NCBI RefSeq assembly: GCF_019925205.1
Contig: NC_083560.1
Coordinates: 22,463,145-22,527,144, forward strand
Reading direction: 5' to 3'
DNA length: 64,000 bases
Origin: Metopolophium dirhodum
Lineage: Eukaryota; Arthropoda; Insecta; Hemiptera; Aphididae
Positions 53,140 through 64,000 of this stretch are shown piece after piece. Position 1 is the first letter of the stretch. Each line of letters begins with the position of its first letter. A program made the position numbers and the translations under genes. A model generated the notes under the pieces. It worked only from the letters and a program-made list of their open reading frames with translations, was not told the origin of the DNA and did not search any database.

Positions 53140-55780
53140 ACTGATTTAGAGCTATATAATATATTGTATTTGGATATGCCACGCCGTCGTCGACGACCTT
53201 TTATTTTTGCCCAGATCAATCTGACTTCGGATTCCACTTTATATGTGTCGACGAGGGACTCGATTTATTTAACTCGTTAGTAATTCTGACTATTGCTGGT
53301 ACTTATGTGATTTTTTTGGGTCCGTGGCTTTAATCCGGTTGACTTCTTTTTCTTTCCGACTCCTGTTTGCAATTTTTATTTTGAATTTTATTGCATTTTT
53401 CATTTTTCGATAATTCTTTAGCATTTTTTGGTCATATTTAATTAGTTTTAATACATATTTGACGTTTGCATATCCGGTACGACCTCAGTAGCGGATTTGA
53501 TTCGTCTTCTAAGCCCTAAGAAAAATTATACTTTTAACTATTTGCCCACTTAGACCTATACAGAGGGAAATAAATGTATCCAAAAGTAATATTTTTAGGC
53601 CGTGATTACAATTTATAATATACAATTAATTGAACTTCTAATTAAATTTGCATCTAATTTTCATTATTATTTTTTTTAAATAAATGTTTAGTAAATTATT
53701 TTGAATGCATTTTTTGGTTTAACATTTAAGTACCTAGGTGTACCTTAATAAAACATTGCATTGAAAAAATGATTTAATTTGTCCATGTTTAAGGTCTATA
53801 TTGCGGTAAAATACATTTTTTATGGACATTTTTAGCCATTTTTTCGAGCATTATTCGACGTATTTTAGATTATTTAAATTCGGGCCTAGTCATGATATTT
53901 TAAAAATATGTCGATAATAATAATGTATTGACGGTCGACGTATTCCAGGTCCCTGCAATGTAAAATTGGTTAAGAAAAATTTAAATTTGTCTTAGATAAA
54001 AAATGAAGGATTTACAATTTTAAAACTATTGAACTTACTCTGAAGATTAAAATGTTTATTCAGATTTAATGCCAATTTTTTTAAATTATTTTAAAAATGC
54101 ACAAATAACAAGTGAAGATGCATCAAAATGCTGAGCGTACTTTTTCATTATATAAGCATACTTTAAGTAATAGACGCTATATATTTAGATCTATATAATA
54201 TATAGTATTTGGATATCCCCCGCCGTCGTCGACGACCTTTTATTTTTGCCCAGATCAATCCGACTTCGAATTCCACTTTATATGTCGACGAGGGACTCGA
54301 TTTATTTAACTCGTTAGTAATTCTGACTATTGCTGGTACTTATGCAATTCTTTTAGGTCCGTGCCTTTAATCCGGTTGACTTATTTTTCTTTCCGACTCC
54401 TTTTCCGTTGTAGTTTTCTTCGCCGGTTTACCGATAGTTTTTCTGAAAAATCTATACTACCATACGAGATATATTGGTCACTGCTCAGTAATGTCTCCGT
54501 CTGCTCCCCTCACGTCACTCGTACATTCTTACAAGATTTATGTCGCTTATTAACTATTATGACGTGGTCAATTTGGCTTTTGTTTATTGTGTCTGGAGAT
54601 ACCCATATTTGTCTGTGATTATATTATTTTATCGGAAAGAAGGTATTGCTTACTATACGTGATCGTTTGAAACTGCAAAGTTTATCGCCGTGTACCATAT
54701 TGTCATAAAAAATAAAATTATGAATATAATATAATATTATAATAACATAATTGTAATAATTGCTATAGTACTAAAGACCGGATTTAATGGATACTGCAAA
54801 TTTTTATCGATAACAGGTTAATTAATCAAATATAATATGTACACCAATGGGACTAATCACAGTAAGTATATTATTCCTATTTAATCATGCGCATTTTAAT
54901 TTTCGAGATTTTCAATTTTTGCAAATTTTGTATACTTTGCGTGATAAAATATACAAATTATTATGTCTTAGGTAATTTTATGACAAAAATATATAACTAC
55001 GACTTCAATTTTCACATTATTTGGTTTTTTCTAATAGCGTTCTAAAGATACGGTATCTTACACCCAGACGATCGTCATGATTACAGTCGGATTTCAATTC
55101 AAAGTGCATCTTTTTTTGGGTAATCTTAGACAATTCCTTCCAAGAACATAATTTGTTTCATGAAACTGATACTTCAACAGTAACATTTTTATTTTGCATT
55201 TTATTGCATTTTTTGATAATTTTTCAGCATTTCTTTCATATTTTGTTAGTTTTAATGCATATTTGACATTTGTGAATCCGGTACTACTTCAGTAGCGGAT
55301 TTGATTCGTCTTCTAAGCCCTAAGAAAAATTATACTTTTAACTATTTGCCCACTTAAGCTTATACAGAGGGAAATATATATATCCAACAGTAATATTTTT
55401 AGGCTGTGATTACAATTTATAATATACACTTTGAACTTCGAATCAAATTATCATCTAAATTCCGTTTTTTTTTTGAAAATGAATAAATGTTTAGTAAATT
55501 ATTTTGATTGCATTTTTCGTTTTAAATTAAGTATCTAGGTGTAACTTAATAATACATTGCGTTGAAAAAATTATTTAATTTGTCCATTTTGAAGGTCTTT
55601 ATTGCGGTAAAATACATTTTTAGCCATTTTTTCGAGCATTTTTCGTCGATTTTTAGATTATTTAAATTCGGGCCTAGTCATGATATTTTATTAATATGTC
55701 GATAATAATAATGTATTGACGGTCGACGTATTCCAGGTCCCCACAATATAAAATTGGTTAAGATAAATTTAAATGTGTCT
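53140..55780 (+). repeat. Tandemly duplicated unknown repeat
   Basis: Copy 1 is about 53140-53970; copy 2 is about 54190-55760. Shared landmarks: CGCCGTCGTCGACGACCTTT, GACGAGGGACTCGATTTATT, GTAGCGGATTTGATTCGTC and TATTGACGGTCGACGTATTCC. Copy 2 has about 770 extra bp (54417-55190), which hold an 85-codon frame of no recognised family. Confidence 0.8.
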
Positions 55781-55839
55781 AATATAAATAAACCTAACCT
55801 AACCTTACTTGGAGTCGGAATTTGTATACAAACTCTGTT

Positions 55840-57330
55840 GTACAGTAAGTGTTAAAGTGTTTTGAAGTTCAATGCTATAATATCATTGTATACGAAAAAC
55901 GGTTCTGAGCGGAGAAGATTTGACATCAAAGTATATTTTATTTTATTATTATTAACAATATGGTACCTACCTAGCCGGTAAGTTGAGTTAATATTATTTG
56001 TATATAATAATAATCTTTAAAAGTTTCAAGTACGAACGAATAATATTTTTAAAATATAACACAAAACTTTAATCGTTCTTCTTCATTTAAATATCTAATT
56101 TCGTCCAAATTTGAATATAAAATAATTATAAGCAAAAACTCTGTTTTAAATTTTACAGATTTTTTTGTTATACACAAAAAAAATACTTACGTAAAATCTT
56201 GTCTTAAATTTTTAATCTTTAGTTATAAAGGTTGAAAATTTCATGAATTTTTAATTTTTAAATTTGATAAATGTTGTCAACAATTTAACTTTAAATGCTC
56301 ATAAAATAAATTGTGCGTGTTATGTATTTTAATATTTTTCAACTGCCATTGTGCCTCGTATTTAATTGTCACGCTTTACGACCCAAAAAATAAAATTGTA
56401 TTGAAGTATATCGAAAAAATAACTAAAAAATTCGTATAAGTGGGTGTCACTGTGCTGTACAGTAGGTTACTATTGGGTCACTGTAATGATATTAAGTGTG
56501 AATTAAATTATATAATATCAATGTGTTTACGAAAAACGATACTGAGAAGAGACGGTTTGTCAGCCTAGGATATTTTATATTATTAATATTTTATTAATAC
56601 CTACGCTGTAGCCGATAAGTTTAATTAATATTATTTGCATATTATCATATTCCAATAATTGTGTACAATAATATACCTACTTGAGAACTTTCAAGTACCT
56701 ACGAATAACATTTTTAAAACACAAGGAATTAACTAAAATTGTTATACTTGGTTACCTATTTAATATGTAATTTTGTCCACATTATAACTTAATTAAATAT
56801 CTATAAAAAATTACGTGGAATCATTGTTTAAATTTTTAATACTTTCATACTTTAATACTTTCGCACTAGATTTCATTAACATTTGAACATAAAACGCTTA
56901 AAAAAATTTAACGTGAATGTGTTTTTTCAATATTTTTCATCTGCTGTTGTAACAATATATCAGGAGCCTTGTATTTAATTTTCAAGCTTTTTGACGCAAT
57001 GAATACAATTTTATTGATATTTATAGTAAAAAAAACTAAATAAATATGAAACTGAAAATGTCCGTAAGCCGCTTTAAATTCCAAGTGTCTACCAAAACGG
57101 TTATTGGTTTTTGAATTAAAACAAAATAAGAAAATCGCTACACGAGAAATCAAGTGAATATCCAATATTGTGAAAATGTAAAAACTTTAAACGCTCATAA
57201 AATTTTAAGTTGACTTTCCTGTAAAGATTTGGTCTTTGATAAAGGTTGACAAAATTATGAGGAATCTTGTATTACATTTTTAAATCTTAAATGTAAATAG
57301 AAAATGTTATGGTGTATAGAAAATGCTAAT
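55840..57330 (-). repeat. Several family A fragments, diverged
   Basis: Right-end signatures (TGTACAGTAAG, CTGTGCTGTACAGTAGGTTAC, ATATAATATCA..GTGT...ACGAAAAACG) at 55845-55915 and 56440-56560, and internal pieces at 56170-56430 and 56860-57330. They are more diverged than other copies. Confidence 0.6.
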
Positions 57331-58733
57331 ATAAACATCGAGTGTATAGAATAACTAGTAATGTTGTACAAATTGTAATTTAAAATGTCTAGATAAAAAA
57401 ATTGTGTGGATATATTTTTTAGTTTTTTTGGTTACAGTATGAACTACTTACGAGTAACTTTATATTTAATTTTTAAGCTGTTCAATCGATTGAACAATTT
57501 TTATCATTATTCGTAGAAAACTCGAAAATGTGAAATATGTATGAATATTTCTCAATATTTTTTTAGTGTCTATTTTAGACTCCAAATATTTCCAAAATTA
57601 CTCCATGTGTGGAAAATGTTAAATAATATTTAAAAAATGGTGACCATTTCAAGTATATCTACGGTCATCCGTTTCTTAATTACAACCACTAAAAACGAAA
57701 ATAGATTTTGTCAAAAGCTAGTATTTTACATGCCCGTTTTTTCTTATTTTAGATTCTGAGCAGAGCAATGAATGTATTGATTTTACAAAGATGTGTGTTT
57801 TCTTTTTATAATTTTTCTTTTTTCTTTTTTTTCTTTTATTATTTTTATTTTTGTGTCTGTCATCACCTTTTAGGACAGATAAAATGATATAATTTTCTTC
57901 AACAGTTTATTTTCTGATAGGAAAGTGAATCCAGTTGATACTTTGGGGGGCCAACAGTTTCCCAGTTGTTTTCAAAATCACCGTGTAAAACAAAAGAAAA
58001 ATTGAAGAAAATCATGAATTTTTACGATCAAGCACGCTCACAAAGTATTGTGAGGACTAACATTTACAAAACCTTTTGCAATATACTGGACAAAATATTT
58101 ATTTACTACGAATAATTCAAACCATTTTAACATAAAAATGAAACATTTTAAATTTTAAACTATTTAAGTAATAGTTTAAAAGCACTTCTCATTGGTTAGG
58201 TTAAAATCTGTGGTCAATATTTCCAAGTTTCAGGCTTAGAATAAATAATATTGATAATTATAACATGTATGAATCTAAATTAGGTATCCATTGCTAACTT
58301 TTAATAGAAAAAAGCTTTATGTAAAAGAACAATATTTAATTTACAACATAACAACATTATACATTTTTCCTTTTTAATATTTGTTACAAACAAAACTTAA
58401 TATTTTGTACCTAGGTACGGAAAACATTCAATGAAACAAAAATGTGATTTTGTACTGTAAATTGTAATGTAATGATTATAACATGATAAAGAAATTAACT
58501 TTATCATGGATTATAACTTATGGATTAAATGTATATTCTAAAATATCTACATTCTGAATTCTACATTTATAAATTTCCAAAATAATAACAACCCGGTTGT
58601 CTATTTGATATCTTTAACTATAAAAATAAATTAGATAAAAAACAGTTTGTAATCAAATTGAATATAAATTTTCTTTTAAATTATTTTAATAAAAATGTAA
58701 AACATAATTTTCAATCTGACTTGGGCTACATAT
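57331..58733. other. Family A left end and AT-rich DNA, no gene
   Basis: A forward left end starts at about 57751 (TTAGATTCTGAGCAGAGCAATG) and runs to about 58030. The rest has no recognised feature. Confidence 0.5.
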
Positions 58734-58838
58734 TGTGGTATCACCCGTATTAGACAATACGCGGTAAACCAACTATCGCCTTACCCTCGTATTCTCTAGT
58801 TAATGACGCTTGTCAATTCTTAGTTCGTTCCTATCTAT
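58734..58838 (-). repeat. Stray inverted 3' end of the element 1 LTR
   Basis: TGTGGTATCACCCGTATTAG... is the reverse complement of the terminal part of the 5' LTR (16752-16892), with about 55 bp deleted after GAATTGACAAGCG. It defines the LTR end and shows that other copies of the family existed. Confidence 0.85.
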
Positions 58839-58980
58839 ATCATATCAATAGGATAGTATTTTTATTTTGATTATTTAATTATGTTGTACTTTTGTACTAT
58901 CAAGTTAATCAAGAAAATTAATACTTGTATACTTGTATTTAAAAAGCAAACACAAATAACAAATTATACGTCCGGGAATA

Positions 58981-58994
58981 ACCCCCCCCCCCCC
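58981..58994. repeat. Poly-C tract
   Basis: About 14 C residues. Confidence 0.8.
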
Positions 58995-59029
58995 AGATCC
59001 GTGCCTGACACGAACTACACAGTAGTTGG

Positions 59030-59420
59030 TGCTGAGTAATATCATAGGCTGATTGACCGTTTTCGCTCAGAATCGTTTTTCTAATACTATGATATTTTAT
59101 CATTAAATTCAAATTTAACAACATCCTTTACAGTAAACCGCTTGTAACCTACTGTACAACAGAGCGACATCCACTTACCCGCCTTTTTTTTTTTTTTTTT
59201 TAGATTTTGAGTGGAATGCTTATAAAAAAAATTGTCACTAAGGATTTTTAATATTTTTCAAATGTCATTTTAACAATATAGTTGGAGCCTCATATTAAAT
59301 TCCCAAGTATAAAAAAACAGTGCCTATATATATTTTTGATATTTTTCAATTGATATTTTAACAATATATCACGATATTTTACCCAATAAATAAAATTGTA
59401 TTGACTTAATTGGGAAAATA
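59030..59420 (+). repeat. Family A end and internal fragments
   Basis: Forward right end 59030-59205 (CGCTCAGAATCG...CAGAGCGACATCCACTTACCCGCC, T-run), then a degraded internal piece. Confidence 0.7.
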
Positions 59421-59454
59421 AAGAAAAATATGACTTGGTTTTAATTGACGTATT

Positions 59455-59570
59455 GGAAAATGAGTTAAGTTAAAGTTAAGTTAATTAAAACAGCGATCTA
59501 ATAAGTTTAGTTAATTATTTAAAATAAACTTAACCTTTAACTTAACTTCTCACTCATTAACTCGTTATTG
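59455..59570. repeat. Palindromic TTAAGTT-rich MITE-like segment
   Basis: GAGTTAAGTTAAAGTTAAGTT is mirrored by AACTTAACCTTTAACTTAACTT about 65 bp later; likely a tiny inverted-repeat element. Confidence 0.5.
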
Positions 59571-59629
59571 CCCAGTATGTGCACAAATATTTTGTTGGTA
59601 TAATACATTTATTCAAAGACATTGATTTG

Positions 59630-59892
59630 TTATAATGGCATTACCAGGTATATTTGATGATATTATTGTGAATAAAGTAATTTATATTTTTACCAATTTA
59701 CGTGGTACCTTATTTTAAATTTCAAATCTTTAACTATAAAAGTTGAACATTTTATAAATTTTTAACAACAAAAAAATTATTACATTTTAAAATTGATAAA
59801 CTTTGTCAAAATTCAAACTTTAAATGCAGATAAAAAAAAATTGTGCCTATGTAATATTAATATTTATCAAGTGGTATTGTAACGATATGGTA
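59630..59892 (-). repeat. Family A fragment, reverse orientation
   Basis: Contains TTTGATGATATTATTGTGAATAAAG and TGGTACCTTATTTTAAATTT, as near 24640-24720. Meets the right-hand long direct repeat at about 59890. Confidence 0.65.
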
Positions 59893-62800
59893 TAGACAAA
59901 CTTATAGATAATCTTGTATTACATTTTCAAATCTTAGATTTAAAAATAAAAGTGTTTATGAATTCTCAACTCAAAATAATTTGCTAATTTTCGTTATTTT
60001 GCCGTATTTTGTCAATATTTGAACTTAAAATGCTTATAAAAAAAATTGTGACTATGGATTTTTAATTTTGACGATCATTTGTTTTAGAGTTGCACCAAAA
60101 ACCAAAAGCGATTTTCTCGAAAACAGATTTTGCTTAAAAATTCCCGTTTTTCCTTAATTTTTCTTTTATTTTTCACGTCGCGTTTGAAAACTACTGAGAA
60201 ATTTTTTGACCCTTCAAAGTACCAACTAGATTCAGTTTTTTATCAGAAAAGTTACTGTTGAAGAAAATCAAAGCACTTTTACTGTCCTAAAAGGTGGTGA
60301 GAGAAACAAAAATTTAATAATTTAAAAAAAAAATACACATCATTGTAAAATCAATACATTCATCGCTCCCCTCAGAATCTAAAAAAAACACACAAACTTG
60401 GTCGAAATTAGAATCTGATGTCTATTTATTTCATATAAATAACGGTTTAAGTTATTATTTTGTGATATAAAAATATTATTCGTGGGTAGTTGACACTTTT
60501 AAGATAACTACATTATTATATTTTATACATACAATGACATTTTAAAATGCCATTATTTCAGCAGAATTTAATTTAACATACCGTAATATTCAATAAAGGT
60601 AATATAAATTACTTAAATAACAATAAAAATATATCATAAGATACACTTAGGACCAATCTTACAATGTCCGGTCAATTGTATGGTAAAGGTAACGAGCAGG
60701 ATTTATTTTGTGTTACCGATATATTTCTGCCGAGTGTCGGATAGTTTTAACCGAACGATAACAGATTTTATTACTGACAGAATTCGGCCGGTTAAGTTTC
60801 GGTTAACTTAAATCGGACATTGTAAGAACGGCATTTAGTAATATTATATTATAGTCAGACAGTCTTTGCTCAGAATCGTTTTCCGCATGCAACTATTTAC
60901 CATTGAATTCTAATTTAACGCGTGACTTACATTTCAATGACGAGGTACACTAGGTATACATTTAGGATTTTGTATGTTCAACGCATCATGGTTGCAAAGG
61001 CACAGCACACACACATTCACGTGAGTATGATAGATAAAACAAATATTGCGATGACCTTTCTCCTTAAAGTATTATTTATAAGCAGTTTTTAAGTACACAC
61101 TATAATATGTCATTTAGTAGTTATCAGTTATTACAATTATCTGGCGACGACTGTAGTAAGTTAGCATAATAATAATAATAATAATAATATATAACAAGCT
61201 GATCCCCTGCACTTCGTTGCCCGTTAAACGCACCAACTCTATATTACTCAAACTTTGTCCAGTTGGTTATTTAATATTCGGTGTATTGTGTTCAAAATGT
61301 ATCTTAACTTTTCTGTTGAAAAAATTATAATAATAAAAGTTCTGATTCGCATCAGCACATTATCAGGTAGGCAATCTACCTGTGGTAGATCGTGGACCCC
61401 GTGTTGTTACCTCTAAAGCATCAAAGCTATACCAAGTTTGTCACCTACGGTGGATTAATATAATCAATTAATACAAAATCTTATCTAAACCCAACCATAC
61501 TAAAATTCGATGATTAAAAAAAAACAAATTTAACCCTTTTTAAATTAGCCTATCTTTTTTCCAGAGGTCTAATATACCCACAAACATTCCACGAATGTAT
61601 AAACTGTAAGCCACTATTTTAACAATGGATTATAATTTATTATTGACATTTCGGCTTTCACAGTGTATAAACTATAATCCGAAATATTAAAAACATATAT
61701 TCTACAAAATACAAACCATTAGAATCAGAGGTAGCATTTAACAATATTACAACAGTATTTTCAAAGGTGGTATCATCATTAGTTTATTTTTTACTATTTA
61801 CTCATTATACAGTATTACATTTATTTACAAATAATACTGTTTATTTTTTTAAATAATTAAGTTTAAAAAAATAATTGTAACTAACTATTTCCCAACACCT
61901 ATTTGGACCCTCAGACATATACTATATATTCACTAAAAAAAAGTGACAACTTACAATGCGTAATTCATTGTGATTTTTGTCTGGTCCTGTCTGCTTTGCG
62001 TGCTGGCGGCTCTGCTGGCTCGTCGTTGATGCTCCGCTGGGCTGTGTTGAGTGTAGTTGGTGGCTTGGCTCCGTTTTTCCCTTCTCCTTTCCTGGTACGT
62101 GTCAGCAACGTGGTTGAATTCGAGGTCCACTGAGATACTTGATTCCTGGTTGGTTACAAGAATTCTTCTTTCAGGTGACCCCGCGCCTGACACCAAAAGA
62201 CGTGTAGTGATCCCTCACAAACGCTTATATTTTGAATTCGACGACGTTGATGATGAATAGGTTTTTCAAAGGGGGGTTTTGCAGAGTAACAAGTGACACA
62301 GTAATTTAAATATAAGTAATTTATTAAGTTAAACAAAGTATAGTTGTTTATGAAATTTATATAAGTTTGAGGACAGAGCGAAAAGCATCTGCCCTAGAAA
62401 TTAGTTATTTGCACTAGTTTAAAAGTATTTTGGGAATAGACCTGAACTGGTGGTGATGTGGAGGACAAGCCCCACAACCAGTTAAGTCTTACAAGTGTTG
62501 GTAGTACTAATTCTGATTTAGCTATGGACAAAGACTCGTATATATACTGAGTCTCCCCTAGCTAATAGATACACGGTAGAGTACTAGGAGGTGGATGAAA
62601 AGAGTAGCGACGCAGGTGTTGTTGTTATTATCCCATCCTTGAGTTTTTATTAGTAATAAAAACTGAGTATTGGCAATGTGCATTTTGGATAAATGTCACC
62701 CGTCTTGATTCTTAAAATTGACGAAAGTAGAAACAACAATTGCGGCGGCTAATTGCTGTCGAATGCTTAATGTAAATTTGTAGTATAATAAAATAATATC

Positions 62801-64000
62801 AAATCTGTATAAATGATATAATATATATTATAAGTAACATATTTATTATAATGTAGTAAAGCGGTCGGTCGGTTTACTACAGTAGTGTAGTGAACTAATA
62901 CTTATTAGAGGTTTGTGGCTCTTTGTTACAAATTTCGAATTAAATTGTAAAAATAATACGATAATAATAAAAAATATTAATACTAATAATATTACCTATA
63001 TCTACTATACTGTGTTGTTTCATGTTTGTGTTTTCATGGCCCGTTCACAGCGATTTGCCCAGAGCTGTGTTATCTAATAGTAGTTGTTTACAATATATTA
63101 TGAATGGTTTAATTTTAATCATATTTTAATACAAAATACGTATTCGTCATTTGATTATTTATCAGCGATGATCGATATTCGAAACGTCGCCGTCGACTCG
63201 TATTATTGACAATATGCAATATTGCTGTCTGTACATTTTATCACACAAAAACTTCACTGTAGTAGGTACGTTTTCGGTTAACCTTTGACACAATTTTGGA
63301 CCACAGTTAAGAAATGTCATTATTTTTCGGTGCTTAAAAAATTGAGTATTTTTTAATGCGCTTTCGACTTTTACAAAGCAAAATAAAACAGTTGTTTACC
63401 ATGTTTGCAATTTTTATACAACAAATTACTAAGCACAATATTTAAGAAATTGTGGTAAACTGACAATCGGGTTAATTGTGTGGCTTACCTGGTTGCAGGT
63501 AGCACGACCGTGGAGAAAGGATTTCTTCTTGTTGATTCAAATAATAAAACTTGTCGAGTTATAAAAGACGTTTATTTAAGATGTACTCGGGTGAAAATTA
63601 TTATAAGTCCAAATAATATAATTCTGGTGCTGAGTGTCGTGAAGATGCTTGTGATGGCAATGGGTGTACACGTCTGATTACAGGCTGTTTTAGGTCTGCT
63701 TTTATAAGGGTCTCCTACTCCCTTACCTACCACCTTGCCTATCGACTTTTCCTTTTGCTCAAAGAGTGCTATCTATATCCTGCACGCTTAGTTGTGCAAA
63801 AAGTCCTATCACTGTGTCCATGGTTGTCAATCATTTATTAGATACTACTTTCCTGTTTCTATTTATGCGTCGTGTACATAAATATATCTATATACATGTA
63901 TATATTTATGTACGTTATATAAATATATACCCAATTCCCATTGTTTTATATATGATATACGATTCGCATATAATATGATGGTCCTTTCAAATATTACTCA
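59890..64000 (+). repeat. Long direct repeat, copy 2 (partner 1-4310)
   Basis: Aligned to copy 1 at an offset of about 59884 at the left and 59681-59686 after the 200-bp deletion. It is cut by the window end, so its full length is unknown. Holds the second copies of the MITE (about 60654-60830), the candidate exon (62175-62260) and the ORF-like block (63480-63677). Confidence 0.9.

Overview
The window looks like repeat-dense, AT-rich chromosomal DNA from an insect, most likely an aphid. That is an inference from base composition, the absence of bacterial-style gene packing, the hAT, LINE and Ty3-type remnants, and the general look of the repeats. No intact ordinary host gene, rRNA, tRNA or CRISPR array was found. 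Almost everything that can be interpreted is mobile-element DNA or duplicated fragments.

The best-preserved object is an LTR retrotransposon at 16275-23217. It has a 618-bp 5' LTR (TATA box, AATAAA, TGT...ACA ends), a primer-binding site, a duplicated leader, an intact gag of 589 codons, a canonical A AAA AAC minus-one slippery site, and a 627-codon second ORF. That ORF carries a macro domain of the TARG1/OARD1 ADP-ribosylhydrolase type in front of a retropepsin. It stops where reverse transcriptase would begin, so RT, RNase H and integrase are absent. A second, older and frameshifted Ty3-type element (about 31246-36555) also encodes a TARG1-like macro domain, but downstream of the protease. 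Finding an ADP-ribose-binding domain in two diverged retroelements, in different domain orders and both without RT, is the main novelty here. I infer that the elements use the domain against ADP-ribosylation-based host defence, or in capsid or DNA metabolism.

Layout. 1-4310 and 59890-64000 are two copies of a long direct repeat that bracket the window. 4300-9180 holds fragments of an abundant AT-rich family (family A), LINE RNase H remnants and a unit (family B) carrying a small hAT-like MITE. 9180-11000 is one arm of a long inverted duplication (partner 47975-49605). 11402-12900 is a near-complete family A copy. 14775-15520 is a LINE remnant. 15690-16274 is a transposase-like remnant into which element 1 inserted. 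23830-27904 holds family A copies, an inverted arm (partner 45107-46855) and a second copy of the LINE/exon-fragment block. 28522-29001 is a Ulp1/C48 protease pseudogene. 29166-30982 is a duplication (partner 37590-39120). 31246-36555 is element 2, interrupted by a 1,084-bp hAT element with a perfect 8-bp target duplication. 37350-41783 is a MITE copy split by about 4 kb of inserted DNA, including another hAT-like element and an unrecognised gene fragment with possible splicing. 42200-50885 is a patchwork of duplicated ORF tails and inverted arms. 50886-59890 has tandemly duplicated repeats, family A pieces and a stray inverted LTR end of element 1.

The only genes that clearly work together are gag and the macro-protease ORF of element 1: Gag makes the particle, frameshifting makes a minor Gag-Macro-Pro product, and reverse transcriptase and integrase would have to come from another element.
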